DNA from: Aselliscus stoliczkanus
Taxonomy: Eukaryota > Chordata > Mammalia > Chiroptera > Hipposideridae
Direction of reading: 5' to 3'
Length of the DNA: 64,000 nt
Assembly (NCBI GenBank): GCA_033961575.1
Contig: CM066739.1
Location: forward strand, 70,680,559 to 70,744,558
Shown: piece by piece, positions 48,493-61,640 of the stretch
Layout: each line of letters begins with the position of its first letter
How positions within the stretch are numbered: position 1 is the stretch's first letter
Position numbers and translations under genes: made by a program
The notes under the pieces: model-generated
The model's input: only the letters and a program-made list of their open reading frames with translations
Databases searched by the model: none
Told to the model about the DNA's origin: nothing

Positions 48493-49919
48493 CATCAAAA
48501 CAAAACTCATGCTTTTAATTTATTCTCCTAAATGGTGTGAATGTTTTTATCATCATGATTCTGACCTTTTTAAGTGATCATTACTAAAATACTCTAAATG
48601 CTAATGGAGCCCCTAAACAATATCACCAATAACAGCAAAATCTCTGCAAAAAACTTAAGATTATAAATTTACAAATTCATTTTTATTTTTATTTTGAAAT
48701 GGTTTCACTGATGAAACCGCTCTCTAAGAAGGTAGAATAGAATCTCCTTCAATAACACAACAGGAGGCAATATGACATGTGAAAGGTAAAACATCCTGTT
48801 GTAGGGATGCAGTTCAGGAGACAAAGTTTGGAAAAGCAAATTAAAAATTTTTTTCTTCTATGACTTAATTAATTTGACTATAATATAACCTTAAAGGAAG
48901 GTATTCAATTAGCATATTTGCTTATGGCAGTTATTAGGGCAGTCACCAAATATCTTTGTAGGATTACATTTCCCAGCCTATGCTCTCGAAGTTGGTTTGG
49001 CTAATGTCATTTGAGGGAAAACAATGTGTGCACTTACATGAAGCTTCATTAGCCATTGTGACATTTCCACGCTCTCCTCCCAAAGTGACAGTGGAAGGAC
49101 ATGGAGAGAGGGAGCAGCCTCAGAAGTCTCTGAGCCAGAAAAACGGGCAGGACCCTTCTGTGGGTCTACACTGGACACACAGCATGAACAAGCAATAGAC
49201 TTCTAACTTGTAAAGCCACCAAGATGTGGGGATGGTTTGTTACAGAAAACAACTTAGCATATCCTAACTAAAATAGAGGCATCATTTTTATTCATATAGA
49301 AAACAGATTTATACAAATATGAATTTCTATTATACTCAGTAAGCTAATAGTAACACCTCAAGGTTATGTTTTATATATATATATATTTTTTTTTTTCTTT
49401 CAAGGTTTATTGATCCTGTGGAGTGTAATTTACATCCATACCAATTTGCATGGTTTTATGAAATGAGGAATTACACAGCAAATAAAGTAAACATATATAA
49501 ATTGTGGAATCCTTTATAACTCATATTATAGGGAAAGTAATAGGTCAGTTATGTTATATATTTTGACTATCACATTTTGGATTCCCTATAAGGCATTAAA
49601 ACAGCCAATTGACTCATTTTATTAAAATAAATACAAATTAACGAGATGAAGAATATAGTCAAATCTGACACTTAGTATTGTGAGATTAACTGATTTGAAC
49701 AAATCTTAATAAATTATGCAGAGGCAAACATTACATGCACTACAGAATGAAAATGCATGGATGACAGCTTTAAGAAAGAATGCATTTTCTTTCTTTGTTA
49801 ACATTAGTAATATAAACAAATGTGCAAACAATAATATTAGCTTATATTTTAATAATAAAATAATAATAATTATCCTAATATGAAAACCAGCTTACTCTAA
49901 ATCAGCACATTGTCATTCA

Positions 49920-50085
49920 GTGAGCAAACGATTCTCATATATATAATCTTAGCTAACCTTCACAAAAACCCTGATCTTGAGAAACATTAGCCCCATTTGA
50001 CAAATGAGAAAATTAAGGGTAATGGATGAACTGTGATTTGCTCAAGAAGACAACCCTCACTCATAGCAAAGACAAAAATCTCAAC
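49920..50085 (-). mobile_element. MIR SINE fragment
   Basis: Reversed MIR core: CCCCATTTGACAAATGAGAA followed by ATTAAGGGTAATGGATGAAC. Confidence 0.65.
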
Positions 50086-52487
50086 TTAAATTTTCTGAAA
50101 TGAAATTGACATTCCTTCAACTGTATCACTCCTTTAAAAAAATCGGGAGAAATATTTTTATTCTAAGCTGTACTATGTAATTAGCTTGTATAAGGCTAAA
50201 TGTCTCCATAAAAACATATAGTGCATTTAGTTCTAGTATAATTTATTAGGAGGTCATGTCTACATCTATTTTTTTATGTATCCAATAAAGTTACAACTTA
50301 GTTTCTGTTAAGTGACCTACAAATACCACTGCAATTACCCATTAAAACATGCATTCTTCGAAAAGAAGCTACTTAGGCAGATTATGACTTATTTCATACT
50401 CCTTCTTTTCTCTTCGTTTTGCATGCCTTTGGTAAGTTCACTTTGTTGGCATCTTCAACAAAGGAAACCTAAGCTTTGAGAGGTGAGGTATAGCACATCA
50501 ACAAAGCTTGCCCACATGTTTGTTGTTTTGTTTTAAAGTTGGAAGGGGAAAAAGTTTAAGGTTAGTAATAATGTGCATTTTTTTTAATGACCTGTGACTT
50601 TCAATTGTTCATTTTATCAATAGTCCCCCCAACAGTGTGTCAGACCCAAGGGCTGGCTGCATGGAATTCCTTTCCATTTAGAATTAGTCATATCTGCATT
50701 GTGCTTTATGCACACAAACCACAATGCTTCCACATGACCCTCATTTGGAATAGGGCCTTCTTTTGTAAACATCATGGCATATGTATGGGACCACACAAAT
50801 AACCAGAATAAGACTGCATACGTCCAAAAAAAAAATCAAAAGAAAATAGGATTGGGAAGAAAACAAATATGTGGCTATGTGGCATAATGACTAGCTGAAC
50901 GGAGACAGGTCCACACAAATGTTGCCACATTCCTTCCTTATCACATGAAATGCTTGAGACAGTTACAAAAACTATTTTTCTGATTATCATCTCCCCTAGT
51001 TTGAATCACTCAGAGCCATGTATATCTGGTGGTCATCCAGATGCTCTATAAAATCTATAATCTATGATGAACAGTGCTGCATTTCAGTGGTTAGGAAGGA
51101 CAAAAAGACAACAACAAAAAAATAGATTCTGTATTTACTTAGGGCATGAATTCATGACAATTGTTTGCTTCCAGTTTTTGGATAATTTCTTGATTACTAC
51201 ATTTGACAGTGACTGCTTTCCAGATGATTAAAAATAGGTTACTTCAAACTTTTCAAAAGTATGCAAAAACATATGAAAGTGTATTTTGTTTCAGAATACA
51301 AGCAATTCCTGGCTTGAACACACCCAAGATATGAATGATGACTATGCTGATACCCAAAGTCCAGCCCTCCTCCTCTCACTGGGATTCTAGTTTCTGTTAG
51401 ATCTATACTATCTTGCTCTGTGTTTTCCTAAAAAAAAAAAAAAAAAATGTTTTACTCCTGGGAAGATAATATTTCCAATGCTCACCAAACCCCTTCCAAC
51501 CAGCACAAGATTCTGATTATTAGGTGCTCTGAATTGAACCTCTTTGTGACTGATGTAACATACATATGTAATGAGAAGAGAAGATGACTAATCTATTTCA
51601 TTATTGCTTGGAAGTCTATCACACTATTTATGAAATAATTCAGCTTTATTGCCTATCAAACATAACTTTGCACTCTGCAAACTTCACCACCATCCATCAG
51701 GCATTTTCTCTGAGAAACACATTTTGCCTTAGAAAATCAATAAACCTACATGAAGATTTTGAATGACAGGAACACAGGTTGATATCCTGAGATAGGTTTT
51801 CTTGTCCTTAATTGAAGTGGATGGGAAAAGAAACAGAAAATCAAAGACTCAAAATAATTTCTTAATTCCAACTTCTGTATTTCAAGGGCACAACACCAGA
51901 ATTACATAATTTGGGAAAATAAGTATGCATTTTAACAACTGGCATAAAGGAAAATTCAACAAGATTATAGCATCAGAGCTGGAAGTCACCTTGCAAGATT
52001 CTTAACCTTTTAAGCTGTCTAAAAGAAGCTGAACTTTCCTTAAAATGGGTTTCCAAAATCCACTATGCAGTTAGTCCTCTGAGAACAGCCAAGAGATTGG
52101 CGAAGTGCCACAGAATTATGGCTGTTAGTAAATTAATAGGATAACACCCAACCGCCAAAGCTGCAATAACATCACCCCCCTGAGAAAATGCTTACTGTCA
52201 AATTCAAAACCACTGCTTCAAGTCTATTCATTTCCAAGTTCAGATAGTGGCTTCATGAGATCACAAAATTGAACAGAAAAGACTACTACAATTTTCCCTC
52301 ACTCTTGAAGTTCTAGTTTTGCACCACATTCAACAGAAAGGTCCTAGCCTCCCTGCTGAAGGCATGCAGAAAGCTTTACAATTTTCAGTATACCTTCCAC
52401 ATTTTCAAAATGAACCTCTTCTCAAAAGAAGATAAAAATCTGGAACCACTTGTGAAACTTACTCCAAACCTTTGATTATTTGTCCTG

Positions 52488-52490
<3 letters not shown>

Positions 52491-52537
<47 letters not shown>
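52491..52537. repeat. (TG)n microsatellite
   Basis: About 23 TG units without interruption. Confidence 0.95.
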
Positions 52538-52540
<3 letters not shown>

Positions 52541-53149
52541 AGTTTTCCTAATTAATTAATCATTATGCTCAACATGAAATATGGGTTTGCAGTAAATCAG
52601 TGATCATTGTCATAACAGCTTTAGCAATTCAATATAGGTAAAAGCAAATTAAGAGTCCTGGCAGCTGGTTCAAAATATAGACAAACTAAACATAGAAATT
52701 CAATCTCTATACTCAAGTGATAGAAAACACGAGTCCTTTGTAACTAAGAGAACTGCTACTCCCAGGAAATGCTCTCCATAAGACTTAACATGATGCTTTG
52801 GGATCTTGAAGCTGCTGTAGGCCACAGTGGTGCCGTTGTTATCTGTATCAGACACTCAGGGATGATGATGATTGAGTGATAAGCTTGAGCAAATCTCAGC
52901 CCTGGCATTCCAATTTTATTATATTTAATGCCTTCAGATAATAAAGCCATCTTACACTTTATTCTAATCTTTAAATTGATCTCCAAATAGAATACAGTTG
53001 TCCATTACATCATCTTGTCAACTATCTTTCCTAGAATATAAGTGATTGCTTCTTAACTTTAAAATAAAATAAAATTTAAAACACTAACCCCCACTATGGC
53101 ACTATTCTTGGAAATAAGTGTATCTCCATCAGTAAACTTTCTTTTTTGA

Positions 53150-53825
53150 ATCATATACCTGACCACTTATCACTCTCCTCCTTAGTTCAATTCCTCTCTC
53201 TCAGGTGGATGAAAGCAATGACCTTCTCAACTGGTCTTCCCGCTGTCTCCCTTTTTTCCTCTCAATGGCAGCCTGAATCACATCACACCTCTCTTCTGCT
53301 TAAATCTTTCAGGGGTTTCCCACTGAATTTGGAGCGTTACCCTGAACTACTGGAACCCACACGCTCTGGCTCTTGTTAATCTTACTAATCTTGGTTCTTC
53401 CTCCAGGCTCTGCCACATGGATCCATCTTCTTCCTTGATACGCCAAACTCTGTCCCTCTTGGGATCTTTGCCATTGCTCTGCCCTCTACTTGAACTGGTC
53501 TTTGCACTCTCCTTTACCTAGCTGCTTTCTTTTCCTCCTTCAGTTTCAGTTTAAATGTCACCTGTTCAGAGACCCTCAATCAGTCTCCATTAGAATGCCT
53601 CCCACTCCCTACTCCAGCTCCACATATGCTCTCTATCATTGCACATGGACTTCCTGTGGAGCATCCATTGCCATTGATAATGGCCTTGTTTTTTTTTGTT
53701 TATGGGCTAATTGTTGGCCTCTTTAACCACAATGTAAGCTCCTCAACCCAACGTGAGGTCCAGGAGGGAGCCTACCCACCTGTATTTCTAGTCTGTCTGA
53801 AGTAAAGAATAAACAAATGAAGATT
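53150..53825 (+). mobile_element. L2 LINE 3' portion
   Basis: Typical L2 blocks occur in order: TCTTCTGCTTAAATCTTTCA, CTTCAGTTTCAGTTTAAATGTCACC, TGTAAGCTCCTCAACCCA and a TAAAGAATAAACAAATGAA end. It is old and non-coding. Confidence 0.8.
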
Positions 53826-54479
53826 TGCGGGGCGGGGGAGATACTAAAATGACACTTCCTAATAAAACTCAACATACAAAATCTTGGCCATTCTTTTTTT
53901 TTTTTTAACTCCTTTCTCTTACAGGATTGACTAGCACTCTCCATGAATTGCAAACCTGCTGCTTAAATATACATTTCAGTCTTCAACATTTTGACTCTTC
54001 TCTCTTCGTTGTATTAATCATTTAATTATTTCAACATTTTGTGTTACTCTCAACAGCAACTCTAATCATCCCAGTCAATACTCTCATCCCCTTTCTTTGG
54101 GTCACTGAAACGGTTAACTGCCCTCTCAGCTGTCAGTCTCCATGTACCCTCTTCCTGACATATGCATCTTATAATGTCACTTACAACCTGTCACTTCATT
54201 TTCAAAAAAAAAAATCCATGTTCTGTCTTGTAGTAGGCCCCAAATTTTCAAAAATCAAATTATATTCAATCATATTTTTTTACATCTGAATCCATCAATA
54301 ATATTTCCCACTTCTCCTTTAAACAATTTACTTTTAAACAAAAGTAAGTAAATAATAAAAAAAAACTTTTCCATCCTCAAAATAAATCAAGTTCATTCCT
54401 GTCTTTGTATTTTTGCTTAGCCATTTCATGAACTTGGAGACTTTTTCCCCTCCATCAATCAAAACCAAAACCTTTTCTC

Positions 54480-54740
54480 CAAAGCCTAGTTCACATTCAA
54501 CTTCTCAAATTAAGCCTTTCCTCCCGGTTCCAGCCCATATGCTCTTTCCTTTTCCTCAATTTTTATAGCACTTAAACCTATTGTCCTATATAACATTTGA
54601 TTATACAAGACTTGTTTCTGTGATTCTTCAGTTATTTCACATGTGTAAATTTTACCTTGCAAACTGGATTGCAAGTAGGGACCATGTCCCTTCCACTCCC
54701 AGCAGTGGCAAAAGTAGCACTGATCCAAAAAGTGCTAATT
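54480..54740 (+). mobile_element. Possible L2 LINE fragment
   Basis: The plan is weakly like L2: TCCAAAGCCTAGTTCACATT, AAGCCTTTCCTCCCGG, ATAGCACTTAAACCTATTG and GGATTGCAAGTAGGGACCAT. Confidence 0.4.
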
Positions 54741-55324
54741 ACACCAACTCACTAATTTACATGTTTCTGAGGGTGAATCCCTTCAATGACAATCAACAGT
54801 TCTAGGTAACTTGCAACTCCAAACAGAACATACTGTCTCTGACCCCTGATCTTTCCCACATAAATTCCCGATGCTTCAAATGTTCCCATTGCCCCTTTTC
54901 TTACCTGGAAAATGCGTAATTCTCTTCCCAGTCACAACTAGGACAAGACTTACAAAAGAAAGGGAAGTATTCCTTACCCCTTCCTTACCCACCCACCAAC
55001 CTCAGTATCTACATGAAGTGTCACTCCTATTCGGTTCTATTAAATGTTCTTAAATGTACCTGACACACTCTCCAGTAAATGACCATTGGCCCATTGGCCA
55101 GACTGGTCTGTGTGAAAATTAGGCTAAAGTAATTTATCTTTTATCTTTATAGCAGTAGAGTGATGGTGTTTTATTATTTGTTGAAACCATAAAGAACAAA
55201 CAGAAAAGTTAGTAATGACATCTGTTCAAAGAGCTAAGAATGTAGTATAATAGGCATCAATGTAATGTGCTGTAACTTCCAATAAGCCCCAGTTCATACC
55301 ATTTAGAATGCCTATTTGTTTTTA

Positions 55325-55435
55325 ATGCCAAAAACAATTATTAAGCACACACTATGTGTCAGGCGTTAGGGATACAGAAAAGACTCAAACACATAAAAAT
55401 CTCTTAACTTCATAGAACTTGCATCTTACTAAGTA
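55325..55435 (-). mobile_element. L2/MIR terminal fragment
   Basis: ATTAAGCACACACTATGTGT, CAGGCGTTAGGGATACAGAA and CTTCATAGAACTTGCATCTT match the reversed L2-type end. Confidence 0.6.
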
Positions 55436-58146
55436 AGAGAGGCAAAAGAGTATGGTTTTTGCTCTGATTGGGCTGGAAACCACAGAAGAGTTCTGAGCAG
55501 AAGGTTTCTTTCTGCAAGGATGCTGACATTGAGATGATGCTGGCTTGGACCAAAATGGTGGGAGTTTGAATGGTGAATAATAGTTAAATTATGGATCTCC
55601 TTTAAAAGCAGAGCCAACAAGATTGACTGATGGACTGAAAGTAAGAGAAAGGGAATAGTCAAGAATGGATTTTAGTCTGCACAAGTGTGGAATGGAATTT
55701 GTGAAGGGTTTGCAAGATTATGATTTTGGAAACTGCGTATAGATATATGAGGAGATTCTCTAAAATTAGGCCTTAAATTTTAATATTCCATTTTGTACAA
55801 TTGAACTTCCCTTGGGCATATTTCCAATGAATAGGAAGGGTCACTTTGACATCATAGGCAAATTGATAACATTCAATAGAAAACTCCTGGACAACTGCAG
55901 CCAACGCCGCTCCATAAAGCACTGCCTGTACCAGGCACCTTATAAAAGCCACCACAGTTTATTCTCCAAAATGGCCTCAAGTTCTATTTTTAAATGACTA
56001 ATACAATGCAGCTAGAGCTAGAGGTTACAGTTTCTGTGATTGCTAAAAATCACTTCAAAGTACATACAATTATAATCATTAGTGGTATTAATAATTATCT
56101 TTTGAATTTTATTGAATAATGACTTAGATGTCGAATGGACACTTACAAAAGAGGCCAAAAAGTTTACCCTGCCCTAGGCTATAATCTAGTCCAAGGTCAG
56201 AGGAGGTGCCCTTGACATAGGAGTAAAAGATCATGGAATAAATTTGGGTGACCTAGAATGACTTGATCCCCCTAAGACGAAAGCCTGCGATAGAACAGTG
56301 GGAGATCTGGGCTGTCAGGCAGCTACCTACACAACCTAAATAATCAGCTACTGTGCTTAATGGCTGTAATTTGGGGTAAGGCTGGTAATAATGGTTTATT
56401 TTCTTTTTCATGTGTTGAAGTATATGTCTGCAAAACTTAGTGAATTTGGGATTCAAAAAATGAGACTGTTTATAAACACACGATGCAGCAGTAAGTCTGC
56501 GTAATGAGCAAGTCTCTTGCGGAATCATTCAGTGGTGGCCATGATGACTTATAACTTGGCCTTTTTGAGTTTTCATTGGGCAGATACAAACCATTTTCAC
56601 TCCGTCTGTTAGCTGCTTTTCCTCCCAGACTCTAAGTAGTTTACACAATAAACATTTCCATAGAAGAAAATGACCAAGATGTCTAGGCTCCAGAGTTAGC
56701 CTGTTATTATGGTTAGAAATTAAGGTTGCATTCTTACAGATTTTCACAGCCACACGACTTTTGACCTAGCTAATGGAAATGCAAGAGTAAACAGCGTTAC
56801 TTCACTTGACCTCTTCACAAAGGCAAAAATCAACAGGCTAAGGTATTCATTTCACTGGCAAGTGACCCAGCACATGGAGGCATTACAGTGGCTTCACATA
56901 ATCACAGGACACGACAAATTCTTCCCGAAGGGAAAAAAAATAAACCTAGAGGTCATCCATAAATTGTCCACATTCTCTGATTTAGGACTTCGATATAAAG
57001 TACGGATTTGAAGAACCTTGTACGCCTCATAGTTTGTCTGTGACATCAAAGAATAAAGTTAAAACTTGAAAAATCCTCATTCACACCCCAATCAGAGATC
57101 GGGCCCACGAAAGGAAAGCTCATCACATCGCAAGCATAGTTGGAAGGGAAGAATTTCTTTTGGCACATATATTTTCTTCCACTTAAAATTCCTTCATAAC
57201 TGGGATGAGTCAATTTCCTTCCCTGTCTTTAAAATTATGCTGTAAACCCACCTCTTTCCATGAAGCAAGACGGTTGTGGCCCCTGTCAGTCCCCACAGCG
57301 TGGCAAACATGGCTGTCACTGGGGAGTCTGCATTTATATCCTCTGGATATAAAATATCCAAGGATGGGCACCTAATGACTAACTAACAGAAAAGAAGTAA
57401 TCTACATGTGCCTGTTCTGTGCCTAGAAGGTGCTGAGTGTGTGACGGTCAAGCCTGAAAAAGAGTCGGTGTGCCACCATGCAACTCTTTTTTTAACCTTT
57501 TAACAAACAACATGATGAAAAGGCAACGCAGCAAGGGTTTAAGCGTTAATTGTTTTTGTGGTACTCCTATTTCAGTGTGAATTTTGTATACATTTGTGCT
57601 ATTGGAAAGAAAATAATAAAAAGAAAAGCCCCGAGGTAATTATAATAGACACATATATAAGAACAGGAACACTCTGTTGAAATGTAGAGTAAAATTTACT
57701 AATTGAAAACAGTGATATCAAGTCATGGAAAAAAAAAATCAATATTGTACTCAAATCCTTTCTTTCTAGGCCAAAGAATCAAAGATGCAGGAAATGTTAA
57801 AATGTCTTGCCCCCCCACACCCCAACATCATCATTTCAAGCCGTTTCTGGATGTCCCTAGTCATTAGTCAAATGATTCAACTACACTGCCCTGGAGTTTC
57901 ATATGCATTTGAAACTTAACTCAGCATTCTGAAATGATAACTAATTCATTTCCATCGTTCCTTTGTTCCAACCTTTAAACCCTCTTTTCCAAATCAATTT
58001 ACTAAAATCTAGTTTTCTATCTTAAGTAGACCATTTTGACCAACTGTAAAACAACAAAAACAAAAACAACAAAAAAGAAATCAAACAAATGAATTTTAGC
58101 TCACAAGCTATTCCAAAATTAAAAAAGAAAATACGTTGTCTCCTAC

Positions 58147-58264
58147 CTATGGTTGTAATAACAGTGCCAGCAAAGAAGAAGGAACTTCCCAAGTCCCAGT
58201 GACTGATTTGATTGGAGGTGTTTCCTAACGGTATAATCCCTGCATTTATTGCTGCCACTATTTG
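58147..58264 (-). CDS. KCNK2: KCNK2 (TREK-1) internal exon: end of extracellular cap, pore helix 1
   Basis: TREK-1 is a plasma-membrane two-pore-domain background K+ channel gated by stretch, lipids, heat and pH. This 118-base exon encodes 39 residues plus one base of a glycine codon, beginning QIVAAINAG and ending in TVITTI. The acceptor is ...CTAACTTGCAG, with a long pyrimidine run 5' of it; the donor is ATAG|GTAGGA. By my alignment to the 411-residue form it covers residues 105-143. It includes an N-glycosylation sequon NTS (Asn119), the external pH-sensing His126 in SHWDL, and pore helix 1. The TTIG of filter 1 is cut inside the Gly144 codon, so the filter is completed only after splicing across a 32 kb intron. 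No stop or frameshift is present. The paralogues TREK-2 (KCNK10) and TRAAK (KCNK4) are less likely, because the sequence agrees throughout with my recollection of TREK-1. Confidence 0.96.
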
Positions 58265-59129
58265 CTGCAAGTTAGAAAAAAAAAAGATCAGTACACATGA
58301 ATCACATGGAGATGTCAAACAGCATATATTCCACTCCAGATGACTAATTAGAGAATCAAGTCTAAGAGAATCAATTGCTTTTTCATTTAAAGTATAAATA
58401 TAGATTAAAACTTTATACTAAAAATTTAATAAGCTAAATTATATTTGATAGCAAGTGAATGGATCTGCATGGAGCTTATTCATATTATAGCAATATGCAT
58501 TCATATCATCATCCATTAATAATATTTAGTGACTTATTTGAATTAACAACTAAATATAGCAATTATTTTTTTTAGTAAGCACCACAGAGTTAAAGTATCA
58601 GATGGCAAACTACAATTTAAGTAACATATAATAGCTTCATCAAAAACAGAAGTATAATATTTCCAAAGTGCTAATCATTTCGAATGTTAAACATGCCGCC
58701 AAGTGTGGGTTATGTGTACTATAGAGAGTACATACACATCAATAAGACCCAACCAAACAGGCTAAGATGAGAAGGAAAGGGCGACAGCAATTCACTATTA
58801 AACTTAAATCAGTCGATTTCTATCTGGATTCTTAGACTCTTTACAGATTTTTATAAATTCTATGACAATAAGTGCCACTAAAGACCCATGGATGACAATC
58901 AGTCAACAGTATTCACACAGGGTCTGGATGCTGTCTTGAGTATTACTGAGAGAGAGAAAGATGACATTAAAATCCCTTTTTCCATCATCAGATGTTGGGG
59001 AGAGAGGGGGAGATCCAGAAGCATGAAACATAAAAGATGTTAGGAGAAAATATATAGTAAAAGGGAGACATACAGATTGTCGGAAAAGATGTTTCTGTTG
59101 GAAATATAATTTTAGAAATCTTCATCACT

Positions 59130-59240
59130 TAATGTCCAGATTTTAAAATTGGAAGGAACTTCATCTGATAGGCAAGGAAATTAAAGACGAAGAGAGGTAA
59201 AGCTACTTGTTTAAGGGTATATAGTTTACTGGTGAGTGGA
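59130..59240 (-). mobile_element. MIR SINE fragment
   Basis: Reversed core: ATAGGCAAGGAAATTAAAGA, then CGAAGAGAGGTAAAGCTACT and TATAGTTTACTGGTGAGTGG. Confidence 0.6.
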
Positions 59241-59419
59241 CAAAAACTACACTGTGAAAATGGAGGCACTACCCAAGGAAGCTACCGTCAGATGGGAAAG
59301 AGCAGGTAAACAGGACGGAAGTGCAGTATAAAATCTCCTGCATCTGACCTGCTGTAATCTACACATTAAGACTTCAATAGTTGTGTGTAAAGTTAATTTA
59401 ATTGTAATGCTTTTATTTA

Positions 59420-59935
59420 CTTTAACAATGATACATGTTCATTATAAAAAAAATGGAAAAATATAGAGACTCATAAAGAGCATAATAAAATTATTTGTAA
59501 TTCCAGAATCCAGGGATAACCATTGTAAATGTATTCAGATATCGACTCCTGGCATTTTGCTATACTTTTTGCATAGTTACATTTATGAAATACATGAAAT
59601 GCATTCTCTACTCTTACTTAACATTATTCTGTATGCAGTTTTTCCTTGTCGTTAACCATATTTACTTAATCATTGTCTAATATATAGACATATATGCTAT
59701 TCTAAAATGTCTTATTATAAAAAGCGGTGCTGTGAACATATTTGTGTACAAATATTTTTTTTCATTTCTGAATATTTCCTTGGGAGCGAATGCTAAAAAC
59801 AAATCTGCCACCTTAAAGATTATGACTATTTTTAAAGCACTTGATTGAGGTATAGGAGGAAATAGCTATCCAAGAAGGTTACTAAAATTTACAATTGGCC
59901 CCCAACAATTTATGAATACATAGCAATACTACTAT
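59420..59935 (+). mobile_element. Old L1 3' region remnant
   Basis: Blocks AAAAAGCGGTGCTGTGAACA, TTTCTGAATATTTCCTTGGG and CAATTGGCCCCCAACAATTT match in order the same ancient L1 3' region as the copy at 25150. Confidence 0.65.
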
Positions 59936-60179
59936 TACATCTAATATTAATTTTTTATCTTTACTGAACTGATAAAAATTGTCTACATTTATATATCCTT
60001 TATTGTGAATTAAGCTGAATATTAACATTTTTTATCATATAATAAATGTGCACAAATATACATATATGCAGAGAACACAATGAAGTTAGTTTTGAGATAA
60101 TTGATTCTCTTATCTAACTCTCTATTGTAATTTTAATATCATATAAGGCAGGTTTCCAGATTAGGCTCCTTTAAAAAAA

Positions 60180-61300
60180 ATTTTTTTTCAGTTACTAACC
60201 TATTATTCTTGTATAAACTTTAGAATAATTTAGTTAAATTTTATCAAAATTTTCATTTCTACAAGTTTAACATGTTTCTATTGTTTGGAAATATATGAAA
60301 TCTATAAATTAAGGAGAATAAACACTACTGTAATAGTGAAATTTCCCATCAAAGGACATAGTATGAATCTGGATTTATTGAGTCCACTTTAATATCCTGA
60401 AATAGAGTATTTTTATATAGTTCAGATAGGTCTGCAAGGTTATTCTTAGATGTTTATTTTCCACTTTAAATTATAACTTCTATTGCTTTTATATACACAA
60501 ATATATATTGCCCATTCTCTGCACCACCTATTCTCAAATATTTTATTTCAAAACCAATTTACAATCTCAAAAATTACTAAAAATATCAAGGAGCTTTTAT
60601 ATATGTGAGTTATAACTATTAAATTTATATATTTGAGTTTGTAATTTTCAAAATGTTTTGATTAGTTCACGTAAAAATAACAATAAGCCCATTATAGACT
60701 ATCCTAAGTTACGTAATTTTATGAAAAATAATTATTTTTTTCAAAAACAGACATATATTTAGTGAGAAAAGAGGCATTGTTTCATAATTTTATAAACCTT
60801 TTAAATGTCTGGCTTAATAGAAAACAGTCAGATTCTAATACATGCTTCTGCATTCAATCTGTTGGGAAAGCCCATCAAATAGCCTCTAGAAAACACCACT
60901 GTACACTCATGAAACAATGAGAGTGAAAACAGCAAAAAAACATCTTAGTGTTATTAAGAAAATAGCTTTGATCTCATCAAATCTCTCAAAGAATCTTGGG
61001 ACCACATCCTGAGAATCACTGAGCTCAGATTATTTCTTTTATTTTGTTTGACTTTGTTTTCTACCTGGAAAATCAAAGCAAGCAAGCTTACAGTTTACAA
61101 ATAATGACATTTTATCTCTGCATCTTTCAATAGCTATGTTTTATTATTTTTCATCTCTCATTACACTGGCCAGTACTTCCAAAGAATTTTAAATAAAAAC
61201 AATGAGAGCAGACTTCTTTGTTTTCTGTCACATAAACTCCTCAATGGTTTCAGTGTTTTATCATTAAATGTATTGACTTTGGCAAGAAAATGGTATTTAA
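60180..61300 (-). mobile_element. Old L1 ORF2-region remnant, reverse orientation
   Basis: The plus strand reads as the complement of L1 ORF2: GGTCTGCAAGGTTATTCTTA, ACACTGGCCAGTACTTCC, AACAATGAGAGCAGACTTCT and GTTTCAGTGTTTTATCATTA in the expected order. It is diverged. Confidence 0.7.
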
Positions 61301-61564
61301 TTCAATAATTATGAGCAAAAGAAAATAAAAAAGAAAGATAGATAAAATGTAAAAATCAAAAATTCTCTTTGGAAATATCATATAATAGAAATATACACAC
61401 AAGGGATGTGCACACATACATGTATGTAAGCACAGGTTCGGTGATCTCTAGCTTTGTAACTCCCAGGAAAAACTAATATTTCCAGTAAAAATCAAGGAAG
61501 GGGGGTGGTGAGATTTAGACAAATTACAATTGCATCCAAAGAATATTTTTGTATTTTACAGACA

Positions 61565-61640
61565 TTTTTTTCAACACATTCATTTATTCAAAAATATTTA
61601 GCAATTGTTTATGGTGTTAAGCAATGGGGAAGCAAGAGAA
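61565..61640 (-). mobile_element. Possible L2 terminal fragment
   Basis: CACATTCATTTATTCAAAAA followed by TATTTAGCAATTGTTTATGG resembles a reversed L2 end. Confidence 0.45.

Larger units (their letters stand above)
26000..58146 (-). other. KCNK2: KCNK2 intron, 32,147 bases, splitting the codon for filter-1 Gly144
   Basis: This large intron separates pore helix 1 from the rest of filter 1. It holds the RPL4 retrocopy, most of the LINE remnants, five SINEs of the two tRNA-derived families, one ERV1-type and one doubtful LTR, and two DNA-transposon remnants. I recognise nothing beyond AT-rich unique DNA in 26790-27520, 28700-31460, 32895-33720, 37110-38390, 40745-42155, 42425-43875, 46870-47780, 48500-49915, 50090-52490, 52540-53145 and 55665-58140, except simple runs of A or T. 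Confidence 0.85.
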
